A stretch of DNA of 64,000 nucleotides from Apostichopus japonicus (GCF_037975245.1 NC_092567.1:10174714-10238713); one strand, 5' to 3'; positions 1 to 12,982 are shown, numbered from the stretch's first letter. Notes: generated from the sequence alone by a model not told the origin. Numbers and translations: made by a program.

Positions 1-605
1 CCACACAAAAAATGGCAATTAATGTAACACATTGATTTCAAAACTTCACAGAACTAGCCATAAGAACCAGACATTAAAACTGCCGCAGAGCTGCTACCCC
101 TTAGTTGCAATTAAGTCTTATCTGTTTTGCTGTACTTGCATATACCCTCACTACATGAGACATTTCTTCAAATCTTCTGTGTTTTGCGTTTGGGAATTGC
201 CAAAATTATGGGAAAAACAGTACAACGCTGATAAACTGCAGTCAAAATTCAACGTTCAACCCTTGTTATCTTGACCATATGATTGTGACTGCCACTGTAT
301 AAACTATGCTTACACACTACTCTCAATGTGGTATGGAAATAAAACAAAATTCCCAATTTGAAATGCTGGGGATCAAGGAGCCAGTCTGAGGTGTTATCCA
401 CCAAACGAGGCGAAAACAACAACAAATGTCATTTTTGAGGAACCTCTGGGATCTTTTCTGTGACAAAAGGTATAGGCTTATTCCTAATTAAGGAAATGTC
501 AGAGATCCCACCACACTAACCTTCATTTTCCCATTGGAAACACATCAGGTTATTCATGTAAGCAGAGTATTTTGCATTGTCTGTAGCTCCTTATTTGCCA
601 CTAAC
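1..605. other. Flank or intron 3' of the CIDE-N exon; nothing recognised
   Basis: I see no domain-like peptide in any frame. If the minus-strand CIDE-N gene continues, this stretch is its next intron, entered through the donor GTTAGT read on the minus strand at 600-605. No repeat with readable ends was found here. Confidence 0.4.
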
Positions 606-750
606 CCCACTTTTCACCTCTCTTTAACACCATGATGGCTGTGTTTGGCTCCATTTCAAGGAGAGGTACAAGAGAATCTTCATCAAACTCTGCTCCATCC
701 TTTTCTATCCACAAGTATCTCATCTTCAGCAATTTTGAATTTCTTCTTTG
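606..750 (-). CDS. CIDE-N domain gene, exon 2 (C-terminal half of the domain)
   Basis: The minus-strand peptide runs MRYLWIEKDGAEFDEDSLVP, then LLEMEPNTAIMVLKRGEKW. This is the second half of a CIDE-N domain: the acidic DG turn, the Lp.nt..mvL strand and the terminal GEKW. CIDE-N domains mediate homotypic pairing of the caspase-activated DNase (DFFB/CAD), its inhibitor (DFFA/ICAD) and CIDE proteins. The acceptor is the CAG at 751-753 after a pyrimidine-rich run, and the donor GTTAGT lies at 600-605. Joined to exon 1, the exon opens as AKKKFKIAEDE, which also fits the domain, but reaching RYLWIEKDG needs a +1 shift near 719-725. So this is either a pseudogene, an assembly error or a missed micro-exon. 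The nuclease or inhibitor part would lie left of the window, so I cannot say which family member this is. Confidence 0.7.
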
Positions 751-753
751 CTG

Positions 754-2352
754 TATCATATATGAAAGAAAATAGAATAAACCAGCAAGTATCATACTTT
801 TGATTTAGTCATGCATATATACTTAAGTCTATTTTGTTAGGACTAAGCCCTGAAATAGGTCTGTACGCATTAAATTTAACAGCCCTTGACCTTGTATCAT
901 TAAATTTACTCCCTTAAGTTGGCCTGCACAGAGAGCATCATGTCTAACTCATGCTCAAAGTCATTTTTCTCAGCAAATTGCATGTTTGCAAGATAGTATA
1001 CAAACAGAAACATAGTGACCAAAAGTTGGAGCTTCATTTGTCTGAATTTGTAATTCAAATGGTAAAAACTGCTGATTTTTTATGAATTTGCCCTAACAAG
1101 GCAATTAGCCAACATTTAATGGTAATAAAACTACCATATAGACTGCAATACATTCACCCTACACATGCCTTGCAGAAAAAGCCTACAGTAAAATCACATA
1201 GACCTGCAGTACAAGTTTTACTTTGAAAATCAAGATTGACAATGTAAATATGTAATGGAGTGCTTCAAAATTATCTACTTTTTTGCCTTTCTAAGCATGT
1301 ACGCTAGACATATGCTTCCTTTCGCAGTCAAAAGTTGGCCAAAACCAACATAACAAACAAGCTTACATAGTTTCTTTTAATCTAAGATATGCAGTCTGTC
1401 ATCAATTGGAAATATTGGAAATAATATAAGGCCTATCACATATTTGGTCTTTGTGTTGGCTAAATCTGCATCAAATGTTCTTGTGGATTATTGAGGGATG
1501 CAAGCTACTAGGCATGAAATTTGATGCCCTATGGCTTTCCAGTGTAACAATTTCATTTAAGCCTACTAACTACTTATAATAAAAAGTCTATTCATGAACA
1601 CAGAGATGATTAGACATGCTCAACAGCAAGAGATTCAATGCAACTTATTTATTATGTCTTTCGACAGCAGCTTAATGCAGCACGAAACGATTGAGAACCC
1701 ACCTCAAAATTATATTGCTTGCATTATAATCAGTGTGATGATGAGTGTGAGGCTATTTAAGGGCCTTACTCTAGTCTTAGCCTAGTTTTGTTGGTGGCCA
1801 ATAGAACTGTAGGCCTCAACTTACAGTAGGGGTACGTCCTTATTAAGTTAAACTAGCTGGGGCGTAAACTATACATATAGGCTAGGTCAAGTCGTCGACG
1901 ACCCTTTGAACTGGGCTAGGCTACATCATACATGCATTATATTCGAGTCTATGGAGTATGGAGTAGGCTAATGGTATAACTATCACTCTCCATTTCACAT
2001 TGAATTAGTAAAAGGGAAAGAAGTACTCTTAATTTAAAAGTGATACATATAATAGTGATACACAGCCCTGTTCAAGGGAAAGTAGTAATTAAACTGCCAG
2101 TTCTATAGGCTTACGCAATGATTTATAACGTTACAAATGATCTATAGGCCTAGGCTTTGGGCCTGTAGAGGCTTTAGGGCCTTCGGCAACAATTAGCCTA
2201 GGCCTAAGTTACGCAATAGGCTTCCGTTAGGCATCTGCCTATGATGAAGTTATGAAAGGCAACCTTCCCTTGCCTCCGTGGATTGCCTATCATTTCACGA
2301 GAAAGTTAAAACCTATAGGCTATACACAGCTTATCTCCAAAAGAATGCATAC
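754..2352 (-). other. Putative CIDE-N gene intron 1, AT-rich with a TAGGCCT-rich stretch
   Basis: It lies between donor GTATGC (minus strand, 2347-2352) and acceptor CAG (751-753). From about 1740 to 2230 it is dense in TAGGCCT/CTAGGC words (for example around 2150-2215), a composition also seen at 55385-55435. No coding signal was seen. Confidence 0.45.
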
Positions 2353-2425
2353 CTGTTTCAATCAAATCTCTGAATTCCTTGAACACCACAACTTTCCTTT
2401 CTTCATTTCGAAAATAAACGAACAT
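2353..2425 (-). CDS. CIDE-N domain gene, exon 1 (N-terminal half of the domain)
   Basis: From an ATG at 2425 the minus strand reads MFVYFRNEERKVVVFKEF and then RDLIETG. This matches the N-terminal CIDE-N pattern: a strand with basic residues, then a helix resembling sleEL..ka. The exon is 24 codons plus one base and ends CAG|GTATGC, a good donor. Exon 2, 1.6 kb away, continues with AKKKFKIAEDE in the same phase, so the domain is built across the junction. The frame is open further upstream to about 2527, so a longer N terminus is possible. I chose 2425 because CIDE-N usually sits close to the start of these proteins. Together the exons cover nearly the whole domain of about 75 residues. Confidence 0.6.
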
Positions 2426-2850
2426 ATTGCCCCCTTCGTTTGCACCTCGTCTGCTTTGCGCAACTTTGGCTGTAACAGCTTCGCCGACAATATCGATATG
2501 ATAATTACTGCCACTACTATGGACCAATTAGGAGTCCCGATTTCTATGACATCATGTATTTACGCGTTAAGGAGAGTAACTTGGAAAGGGATTGGCTGAA
2601 ACTTCTACCTGAACGAGGTTGAAGGTCAGATTGCATTCTCTTTGGTGTCAAATCAACACTGAATTCAACACCGACAAGCTAAATCCAAAATGTTAACACC
2701 GGAGTTTTTGCAGTGTACACTACGAGTAATAGCTACTCTCTTAAAACACCATCGAATATACAAATTACAATGTGTTTAAAGACTTTTACGTGCAATCTGA
2801 GAAATTGCAGGCTTGAGCCCCTTATTTTAGGGCTAGGTATTCGCAGCATA
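2426..2850. other. Upstream region of the CIDE-N gene
   Basis: This is the likely 5' UTR and promoter side of the minus-strand gene. No TATA box or other element could be assigned. The open frame continuing upstream of 2425 to about 2527 has no recognisable domain. Confidence 0.25.
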
Positions 2851-2854
2851 AAAC

Positions 2855-3138
2855 ACTCGGGAAGTGCCGTTTCCAGCCATCTGGGGGTTTGAAAAACCCC
2901 AAATTTTCTTCTACGCTCCGCGCCAACCGATGGTGGCGCTCCGCTTAGATAGTCTCTACACCGTAGCCCCCCCCCCAATAATTTTCCCGTTCCGCCGCGC
3001 CTGGAAGGGAACCCCTCCCCTTAGACCCCACCCAGGACGGCGATCCGTATCCACCTAAGTGCCCCCCATCAAATGCTGGTGCCCCCTGTGCCCCCCCCCA
3101 CAGACTGAAAAGTCTGGTGACGCCACTGCATATAGTCT
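2855..3138 (+). mobile_element. Decayed hAT-like MITE fragments
   Basis: At 2855-2960 is the family sequence seen at 34881 and 13493: a GTGCC..TTTCCAG..ATCTGGGG block, then CGCTCCGCGCCAACCGATGG and GGCGCTCCGCTTAGATAGT. It is followed by C-rich DNA and a GGTGACGCCACTG end at about 3117-3138 with a small CAGACT/AGTCTG hairpin. Peptides read through it are repeat shadows. Confidence 0.6.
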
Positions 3139-3445
3139 GACCATAAAGGTTCATTCCCCTTCCTAAATTGATCGGGAGAAGTTTTGAATGTGAACCCACG
3201 TTACTGGGTACTAAACCATACAGGAGAGTTGATCCGTTTTCAGGATTGGAGAGGCAAACTGACCGCTTATGGACTTAATCAGAAATATACACAAATTAGC
3301 CACAAGATGTACCTCCTCCTTTATGTTCTACACCCTTCCCCATATCTATGTAGACATGTGACAAATCACTTGATTGGCGTAGGAAGGGAGCAAAAAAAAT
3401 GAATGGTTTGGGGAGGTGGTCGGGAGGCATCCCAATTAAACAAAC

Positions 3446-4771
3446 CAGGGGCGTATCCAGGGGGGCGCAACAGGCGCGCGCCCCCCTATTGGTCGTCACC
3501 AAAAAAAAAAAGATTAGCAAAAAAAAAAAAATTGATGACGACCTTTATGTGAGATGTCGGTGATCGCTCAACCCCCCCCCCCCCCTCCCGTATGCTTTAT
3601 TTTTTGTTTGCCAAAAAAAGGTTCTGGCGAACTTCGGCGGCATAATAGTTTTAGAAACATAGATGGTAATTGTGTTTGTATTATCGCGTAGCACAGGGCG
3701 TGTATAAGGCCTCTGGGCTGCCTGAGGGAAGCCCATAATAGCTCCGTGCATAACACGTGAGGTTACTCTATCGAGGCAAAAATTTTGACTTGTCCATTCA
3801 CGAAATTTATTTCTGCTGACCTTTAATGCCTCAAATTTTTTGTGTACAATTTTTCTTGACCTCGATTTTCAAATTACTAATCATACTTTGCTAACACGAT
3901 AAGACGTTATTATAGTATTATAGTATTTAATTTTTAGGCAACGACCGCTCGCGTCAAAACCTCTTTTTTTGCAAACAACACTGAACACAAGATTTTAAAT
4001 ATCTTGCAGATAAAAGCATTCATTATGCCTATGTTATAAATATTTAAGTCATACTTAAACAATTTTTGTACATTTTTTCTAGATAATAGTTAAATGCGTT
4101 AAATAATTTTTTTGATAATTGACATTAAAAGAATACCTATAATGTCACAGATTTTTTTATCAGAATGTGGCTAAACCTAAACTGCAGCGATTTATTACTC
4201 AATGCCCCCATCTTTGTAGGGAAAGAAATCAGTCAGTCACCTTTATGCACGATGCGCTGGTGAGTGGTTCCGTTCCGGTTCGAAGTTTCAACATCTACAG
4301 TCGCAAGCATCCACGAAGGATGACATTTCTTAACCCAATGGAAGAGAAGTAATTATCTCTGCATCAATTTCAGTCAAATTTAGCAGTAATGCAACCACTG
4401 TACAATCAGACCATTTTGCTGTTGTTGCCAAACTTCATGTTGTAAATCATTGATAAACTAAAGTAAAATTCATAAATTTCTTAAAGGCTTTGATGGTGAA
4501 ACTTGGCAATCACCAGATTTCCCAGTCGGTCACAAGTTTTACAAACACTAAGTGACATGCCAGCCATACTAAATTGTGCATTTTGTGTCCATTTTTACTG
4601 GAAATGTTGCTTATTATTAAGGTCGAAAAAAAGGATCACATATGGCACCATTTTGCATTTCAGCCCTTCTTCGAAAGCAAAAATTGTCCACCCCTCCCCT
4701 TAGACCCATCCCCCAGGACGGCGATCATTCATGCCTAACGCCCCTAGTGGAAAATCCTGGATACACCCCTG
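3446..4771 (+). mobile_element. hAT-like non-autonomous element
   Basis: It starts CAGGGGCGTATCCAGG and ends CCTGGATACACCCCTG, which are inverted copies of each other. The five bases CAAAC directly abut both ends, a possible short target duplication. The inside is AT-rich with C/G homopolymers (about 3573-3588) and carries no transposase. The right end holds the CCCCTCCCCTTAGACCC block shared with 2855-3138. Confidence 0.6.
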
Positions 4772-5424
4772 CAAACAATACACATTTCGTCATTACTGTG
4801 ACCCACATCAATACTGAACATTTTCCAAATTTCCATATCAAAATGTTGACTACTTTATCCCGACAGTTTTGAATATTTTTGGGAATTTCAACCCTTTCTC
4901 CAAATTGAAACCCTTTTCTTGAATATCAAGTTTGTCTTAAAATTGCCTTCTTTAATTTAACCGAAATTCTCAACACTAGACTACTTTATCTAAAAATTAA
5001 GCTTCTTCGATTTATTTCGACCTCTTCTTTAATTCCCTTCGCATAAAATGTCGATTTCTTTTTTGGTTTTAAATATTTGCCTTTTCACTAGAAATTTTAA
5101 TATCACAATGTCGATATAAATTTCAACTATTTTATATCCAAAAATGTACTTTTCTTGATGAGGATGGTACTAATTAAAGGGAAGAAGAAAGAGGAGGGGG
5201 GGGGTCTACATGAATTGACTATTAACATTATTGATGAAATATCTACATAGTACTTATAGATTTGAGCAATTACGAGGTACGTGAAAAGACAATACATCGT
5301 TTGATAGCCTAACACTCTCTTTGCTGGTACAAAGATTTAGCTGAATAATCCAGCACTGGCAGGGAATGGAATTCATTAAAAAAGAGGTTGGGTCGGGAGG
5401 GGATTAAACATGTACTCCTTCTAA
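4772..5424. other. AT-rich non-coding stretch
   Basis: The composition is AT-rich with many short poly-T runs. No gene or bounded repeat is seen. Confidence 0.4.
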
Positions 5425-5698
5425 ATGGGGCGTAGCGAGGAATTTGCCAAGGGAGGGCGAAGTCTGTAGGCAAACTATCTAAGCGGAGCGCCACCATGTG
5501 TCGGCGCGAAGCGTACAAGGAAATTTTGGCCGAAAATGGCTCCCAGATCGCTGGAAATGGCACTTCCCAGGCCTTGTTAGTTGCATCTAAGCATTTTTTA
5601 TGTTGAAATTACTAGCCACATCATAAAAAATACAAACAATATTCTCAAGGGGGAGGGGCGGTCGTCCTCTGCCCCCCCTCCCTATGGCTACACGCCTG
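5425..5698 (-). mobile_element. hAT-like MITE, minus orientation
   Basis: This is the reverse orientation of the family whose best copy is 34881-35177: CTATCTAAGCGGAGCGCCAC, GGCGCGAAGCGTACAAG and GATCGCTGGAAATGGCACTT. The ends are GGGGCGTAGC and GGCTACACGCCTG. The flanks CCTTCTAA (5417-5424) and CCTTCACA (5699-5706) match at 6 of 8 bases, consistent with an old 8-bp target duplication. Confidence 0.65.
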
Positions 5699-8496
5699 CC
5701 TTCACATTATTTGAAACAGACGGTATTCAAACGTTTGTGTTTATTGTTTGATTATGCATCCACTAGCAGATATTAGGGTGGGGGAATGTGTACAAACCAT
5801 GCTTTTGGCCCAAATTGTAACCGTTGATTGGGGACTAACACCCCACCCCTAGGGGAAATGTCAATGATAGTTTGATCTACTTGATAGAGGTTGTGTTGTA
5901 TTATTCACTTCCTCGACCCCTTCCTTACTACATATCCAATTGACGTCAGTTTTAAAACTGTCTGTTTCCACCAGACATGCATAACGTTACGTACATTTAT
6001 TTCTAGTGGCGCCAAAATGTCTGTTACAAATCTCAAACATCACCCGCGAACAGCTGGGAAACACCTGTATATGAATATCAGTGACTCATGCTATTGAATA
6101 CCTGTTCACATCTAGCTGCAGTATCACTGACAATGAATGGTTTAGTGTTATATCAGTGGAGTTGCATAGTACGTAGTATATTCGTGGGAGTTGTTTGTTA
6201 CCATTGAGGAACCGCTGTGAATAGTTAAAACAGTAATTATTGATCAGAGAGATAATTTGACGGTATGGTATAGAGGCATAGGCTAGGATGTGTACAAAGG
6301 CCAGGCAAAACTTAATTAGGCTATAGGTTAGACTAGTAATACAGTTAGGCTATGTTAAATATCTCAAACATCACCCGCGAAAAGCTAGAATTACTACTTT
6401 TAGCAAGAGGACATGCTTTGCAAACCTCACTAATAAATAATACAAATCTTAGCCTATAGTTGTTGACTGATTATCAAAAAATTCCAAGTTAAAGCATATC
6501 TTAAATATAAAGGAATTTAATAAAATACAATCGAGACACTGAGTCTTCTTTAGGGATCTTAAATTAAGCGAAGAATAAAACCAGCGATTAACATTCTAGG
6601 TGGGCTGATGCCTATCCTTTACTTTGAAAACAATTACTTCATTCATTCTAGCTAACAAAAAGTATCCATATACAATCTTTGGAACTTTGTTATCCCTTCA
6701 AAAAATTTAAATCACAGAAAATGGTTCAACTCGATTTTACTCATACATAATATAGGCTTATACTAGGCGTGAATACAAGTCAATCTATAACATTCCACAA
6801 TTATTATTGTAATCACCTAACTTACTAAATCTACCAGGTCGGACATATGAGCCACGTATGTGAGAAATCTGCAGCTTTTTACCGAGCAGGCTGACTGAAA
6901 TAATGTTATTTAATAACTGATTATTAGTTGAATAACCTAACTCCTGCCAATATACCTGACACTTAATGTGATATGTAGTTTTGTTAAATACTGTATAGGG
7001 CCTCGAGATTTGAGCCTCTATAAACCAGTTTTCCAATTAAGTCTAATCATAATCAAATGCAATACATAGTTATTAACAAGGAATCTTTCGTCCATGTCTT
7101 TCCAGCAGCAACTAGATCGTGGTGTTCTTCTCACAGCTGGGTTTGTCTTAATTTTGCCCACCAGTTAAAAAAACTGTACATCATTTCCAAGCCAACAGAC
7201 TTATGGCCACATGATATTTAAAATGTAAAATGGTTTTGAAATTGAAAGTGCGCCACTTATTTTACTCTGCTGCAACATTCAATATCAGAAGTTTGCCAGA
7301 GCCGTAGCTTTAACGTTAAATGTTCCGCTAACTGTTCACACCCGATGAACTCCATAGTAACAAGATATTTCAATGAAGACCCAATCAACCCGATGAAACT
7401 TAAAAGTAATACTTAATTAGTATAATCAAACCCTCAAGGATATCAAGTGTTTCCAGATTACAATAGTATTTGTTAAAAAAAATGTAAAAAGCGGATGGTA
7501 CTATTTAATTGGAAGAAACGATAAAGTTTAGAAAGTTAAAATCATAAGCAATACCCAATTTAGGAATATCTACAAACACAAAGAAACAACAAAGCTACAT
7601 TTCGAAAAAAAATCCGATAGAAGTTATGTCACAATCAAACCGTAACTTAGGAATGAATTTGATAACTAAACACAGATAGACATCATCATTTAAACAAATC
7701 GTATTAATTAGAAATAATTATAATTCAAGCAGAATAGTCGGATTTGGATCAATAATTATATAATTTGCATATTAAAATTTGAGTTTAAGCCTCGTCAACC
7801 TTCTCTCTTGAAATTTGAATTTGATCTACCGTACATCTGCTTCTCTAAATTGCATTTTAAATATAAGAAACAACCTATTGATTTAAATATAATTCCCCCA
7901 ATCTCTTAAACTTTATAAAAAAAAAATGGTATTAGTTAGAGTAGAAGTTTCCTTTTCATGATTCCTATAACATTAAATTACATTTTCCTTCTGAAAGTTC
8001 TAAATAAAAATACAAATAAATTTGATCAATATTTTTCTTCAAAAGATAGATAATCTCAATTATTATTGACCCATTTCTTATAAAATTCTCAACCCGTCAT
8101 TGAGATTTGTTTCCTATTAACTAATAAATAAAAATATGTAGCCTCGCATTCTTATTTTATTAAACCTTACTAGCTATAAAAACTTTAATGAATAATTTAA
8201 TTGTAAAACAATCAAACTAACCCTTTAATCCTACATTACCACTTTATTTTCTCTAATCTAATGTAATTATTCCTGTTTATATTTGTGTCCCCATAAAATC
8301 AGCCCCTTATTTCCGTTCTAATAACTGATTCCGTCTTACAAATAAACACGACCTAAATGTCTTAGTTTATCGCTTTATTTTCCTTTATCTTTTTTTTCGT
8401 TATTTTTATTTTATTATAATTATTCTAAACCTAACCAAATCCAATCTATTTATCTCTATCTACTCTGTTATCAGTAACTCTATTCTTTCATTGTAG
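5699..8496. other. AT-rich intron or intergenic DNA upstream of the LRR exon
   Basis: It contains one exact TGACGTCA at 5941-5948. No recognisable exon was found, so any NACHT or effector-domain exons of the LRR gene must lie outside the window or be unrecognisable here. Confidence 0.35.
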
Positions 8497-8705
8497 ATTC
8501 CTATCTCCTGTGTGTGGCTAAATGAATGCTCTCCTAGAGTTGATGAGTCTGGTCTGAACCTTATCCTTGAGTCTGGTCTCTCTCTCTCTATCCTGAGTTC
8601 TCTCCAGAAGCTGCTGATCTCTGACTTCAACAGGAGACTAACTAATGAAGAGTTGACGGCCATCTTGTCTTACTTCTCACAGTGTACAAGCTTGAAGGAG
8701 CTGAG
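8497..8705 (+). CDS. NLR-type leucine-rich repeat exon
   Basis: The acceptor is TTCTTTCATTGTAG (ending 8496) and the donor is CTGAG|GTAAGT. The 209-bp exon is open in one frame and encodes about 69 residues. They include ESGLNLILESGLSLS, LSSLQKLLISDFNRRLTNEE and LTAILSYFSQCTSLKELR. This is the ribonuclease-inhibitor-type LRR pattern of NLR immune receptors (LxxLxxLxL, LTNEEL, a helix, then CTSLKELRL). The LRRs sense ligand and autoinhibit the NACHT ATPase, but no NACHT is in the window. Exon exit phase is 2, and the next candidate exon at 15781 restores the frame as AG|G (Arg). The class is clear; orthology is not. Confidence 0.75.
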
Positions 8706-11700
8706 GTAAGTATTCCGGTGTAGATGTTAGAATCATTATAACAGTTAAACAGGGAATTAATTTAATAATACAAATTATCAATATTAAACAAACAATAAAT
8801 ACTGTGAAGTCTGCTGTATTTTAATGTCAAGGATTGGATTCAATGAGTTTAGTTGGATTTATTTCAATAATTAGGTCATCGTGATTGGAATTCTGTAGAA
8901 TGTTATGATTAATAATACAAAATATAATGGATAAGTAGGGAATATTTTAAGAGGGTGTTTGTAATAGAGGGAGGGGTGCAGGGGTGGTGGCGGTGGTTTA
9001 AATGTTCTTTGTTTATGTTAATGTTAAAATTTAACGAAATAGGTTTTAGAATTACAGGAATATTTATTAGGATAAAATAAGAGATATATAGACAAGGAAA
9101 TTGGATTTTAATAATTCTAGAGAGTAAAATTAATATTCTAAATTAAAGTTTTGTAAGGATAACTGTTAATTTTGACTGAAACCTCCGAAATAGTTGATTT
9201 TCAATTATGTACAATTAATTTAAAAAACAAAAGAGATTGAAAATCGTTATTAATTTTAAAGTAGAAAAATGATAGCAATAATAATAGCATAAACTCCTCA
9301 AAATGTTGATCAGATTATGATACTCTAGCAAAACTGAAATTCATACAAAAAAAGCAACCAATAAAATAGTTTTGGTTGTCAAAATTTAAAAAAAATGTTA
9401 CTCAAAATGAGTTAACTAATTAAAACAAAATAAAAGTTAACTAGAAGGAAATATATAATTGCAATTGACTCAACTATATAGTTAAAACAATGTACTGCCA
9501 TAAATATCATTAAAGGCAAATCTGTATATCTGATACATTTCAAAGGTTCAAATTTAATCCCTTTCTTCGTTATAGTTTGAAATACAACGTTATACAAAAT
9601 AACTTAATTATGATTTATGCTTATATTTTAACCTAATTTTTAAAAAATAATTACAAAATTAACCGAGAGCTTCAACTTTGTATAATTGATAACTTTAAAC
9701 AAAAACTATATAATATTTTAATATTCCTCGTATTAATGTTACTTCATACTTGATTCGATCATGATGTCCCTGCTTGGTCCGTTCCAATGTAGTGTTATTT
9801 TAGACCCCCCCCCCACCCACCCACCCAACCCCTCCTCTCTCTCCTCCTCTTGCCCTGTTTGGTCTTACAGATCAAACCTCGTAAAAGTTTCTCCTTTCCG
9901 TCTTTACCATTCACAACATAATCAGTAACATCTTCAACTTACAGCTGACGTGTTACTAAAAAAAAAATATATTTAAGTCGCACCCGTCACCCCCCCCCCC
10001 CCACCGCGCCTCACCCAAATCTCGAAAAAAAAAGACAAAAGCTATGAAATATATGAGAACGAAAGCTGCTCAACGTATGTTATATGTGAAACAACGCCAT
10101 TCCGTGAATAACTGTGACCGCGGAGAAAAATATTACTGGAAATAATACACTTCGGGGGTTTTGTTTGGTCTGACCATGGAGGTAAATTGGTCTGACTATA
10201 AACAAAATGTAACAGAGAATTTTGATTCCCTATCTAGACTAAATACTTTACCCCAAGCCCGGTGTGCTCTTGGGTAATTTTAGTCTCGCCTCCTCTGCCC
10301 AACTCCCCTCAGACAGCTTACCTGTGCCTACCACCACCCCTTCCTTCGCCGCCCCTTCCCCCACCTTCGCACATCATCTTTTTTAGGGAGCCCTTCAAAT
10401 CAATTTCGTTTCTACCCGATAACATCATCACCGTTTTAGTACACACAGTAGGCCTACTCTACTTCTACAATAGTTTTCTGCACAGACGATTGATTCAGTC
10501 AATGTATTTCTATAGTAAAATAAGTTAGCAGTAAATATGACACACCTGGAACTCCCGTAAATACAGTACCTAATTAGCATAATAGTAGATGATCTAAGGC
10601 AGTTGAAGCTAATGAATAGAAAGATAAACGAGCCACGCGTGTGTATTGTACACCTGGAATGTTGTAACTGTCATGCAACGTAACCATGGAAACCGACGAT
10701 AAGTAGGTCAGCCCGTGTCTAGCAGTGGCTGGGAATAATGCATGATATCATTCAATACTGGTTCGACATATTTAATAGCCATTCAGTGATATGTCATATA
10801 TCATGATATTACGACGTGTTCTCATTATTATTCTTTGTTTATATATTTTAAATGAGTAAACTTGATTTCCTTGGTTGTTTAATACATCCCTCACTTGCTC
10901 CTCTCCCTAACTTTATAGAAGGAATGTTTTATTTCCCTTTCTTCGATTTATTTTCTGTATGTAATTCTCGTTTGTTTATGGAAGTCTGCCTAATTAGCAC
11001 ATAATTAAATAGCCCTTAATGTAACTCACATATCTAATATGTGACTACAAACATTGCGGGTTCTTAATTGCCTAGTTTATGGAGAACAGCTTTGTTCTGT
11101 GAAGTTGATAAAATATTGCTCGTGTTTAGCAGGGAGAAAGATTCGTTTGATGAGATCTTTTATCATTTAAAATATCGAATTATATACTGCACTGGTTCTT
11201 CTTATCTACACAGAACAGGTGAAAGTGATTAAATTATTCCATCGAAGTTTAAAATGTATAATGGATAACGACAACTAGAAATGGATTCAAAATTTGCAAC
11301 TTAACTGTTTTTAGCGAATTTAGAAAGGCTTAGATGGCTGTCATCATCGCCCTCAGACTTTCTTCCAAATGGTTTACAGTATCGTTGTAACACACGCTAA
11401 CAAAATGAAGTACAGACTTCTATCCCCGGTACACGATGAATGAACCTACAAGTTAACAATCAGAATAAACACTTATACAACTGTCAGGGTCATATCCAGG
11501 TCGTAAATATGGTCACGGTTCATTTAGTTTTGTTGCTGAGAAGGAAAAAGAAGAAGCAGTTATTCACTTGTTGAAATGAATTCATTGCGTCATAATTTGC
11601 GATGTTTCACATGGTGGTATGCTGATTAAAACAGAACATAAGTATATTGTGATAGTAACATGGTGGACAAGTAAAAAGAAAAAGAAAGGAAAATAAAACA

Positions 11701-12042
11701 GAAAAGAAACCGAAGGAGAGGTGTTATGTTCCTGGAAATACAGTTAGTAGAGATCTGTGGGTAATTGTATACTGTCGGTCGCACATCCGGGGTTTTCCTC
11801 CCGTCAATAGCAGCGAATAGAGTGAAAACATGTAAAGTAATTGTGTCTAAATATCGCGAATCTACGCTTTCAGAACGCATGAAGAGAAACATGAATACTC
11901 TATGCATATACCTCTATAGGCATAAGAATGCAATATAATAGTAAAGTAGAGGAGCCCTAATGTAACAGAAGCTAAGCTATCTTCGTAGGTATTTTACAGA
12001 TGTTGTATTTTTAATTGTTTGAGACACTACAGTAGGCCTACT
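8706..12042 (+). other. Intron 1 of the LRR gene, left part
   Basis: AT-rich, with C/pyrimidine runs at 9806-9850 and 9990-10006. No exon or bounded repeat was recognised. Confidence 0.4.
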
Positions 12043-12083
12043 CAGGCGCGTATCCAGGGGGGACGTTGGGGGCGCGCGCCCCC

Positions 12084-12222
12084 TGGGTAAGGAAAAGAGG
12101 AGGGAAAAAAAGAGAAGAAAAAAGGGAAAAGGAGGGGGAAAAAAGAAAAGGAGGAGAGAAAGGAAGGGAAAAGAAAAAGAAAAAAGAGAGAAAAGGGGAA
12201 AAGGAGGGAGTAGAAGAGAGCC
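12084..12222 (+). repeat. Polypurine (mirror-like) tract
   Basis: Roughly 140 bases of almost only A and G (GGAAAAGAGGAGGGAAAAA...) with very few interruptions. Such tracts can form triplex H-DNA. It lies just inside the left end of the host element. Confidence 0.8.
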
Positions 12223-12540
12223 AAGACCTCGGGAAGAGAAAGATGAACAGTCATAGTTAAAGCGTTGATCCCTATTATATACACAGGGTAGCCAGTGACA
12301 GATCAAGGATTACGGAGGGGGTGTGCGCCTTACCCTACCCCTTACACCGACAACTCCATTTTTGACGTTTCCATTTTTCCTCTCTCACTAATGTATCTAT
12401 ATAAATACTATATATGGTCTATCATAACGCGTGTGTGTGTATGGACGACTTAAACAATTGTATAAATTGTAGTACAATTGTGCTAAATGGAACCAACTGT
12501 GGCTGGTCTTGAACTCGACCGAGTCGTCGGGGAACATGAC

Positions 12541-12742
12541 GCATTTCGGGAAGGGGGCGACCGCCCCCCCCCCCGTGCAAATTTTCTTTATGACATCGCT
12601 AGTAATTTCAAAATAGACAATGCTTAGATGCAACTTACAAGGCCTGGGAAGTGTCATTTCCAGCGATCTGGGAGGCATTTTCGGCCAACATTTTTCTTGT
12701 ACGCTTCGCGCCAACTACTCGCAATTACTCGCTACACGCCTG
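12541..12742 (+). mobile_element. hAT-like MITE fragment
   Basis: It shares TTATGACATCGCTAGTAATTT, GGCCTGGGAAGTGTCATTTC and TTGTACGCTTCGCGCCAACT with the copy at 34881 and ends CTCGCTACACGCCTG at 12742. The left terminus is decayed. Confidence 0.6.
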
Positions 12743-12844
12743 TTCGAATTTGTAAAGCAAAGAGCAGATATAACATCATATCAGTGAGCATTGAAATGCA
12801 TGTTCCACGATGAACAGCCTCAAAAAACTGTTTATGTGTGTAGT

Positions 12845-12982
12845 CAAAGGCGTAGGAGCCAAATTGGATTTGGGGCTGTAACGACTTGCCCGAAAAAAGC
12901 CGAAATTTTTCGCGCGCAAAGCGCGCGTTCAACTCATCAATGCCAATATCAGCCCCCGCCTCCTACGGGACCTACGCCTATG
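12845..12982 (+). mobile_element. 138-bp MITE with perfect 8-bp target duplication
   Basis: The ends are CAAAGGCGTAGG and CCTACGCCTATG, inverted with one mismatch. TGTGTAGT flanks both sides (12837-12844 and 12983-12990). The 8-bp duplication and CA..TG ends suit a hAT-type source. The centre holds the palindrome-like CGCGCGCAAAGCGCGCG. Confidence 0.75.

Noticed and set aside
6785-7036. 83-codon minus-strand open frame
   Set aside because: No domain, no convincing splice signals, and composition like the surrounding AT-rich DNA.
8460-8663. 67-codon minus-strand frame
   Set aside because: Antisense shadow of the LRR exon.
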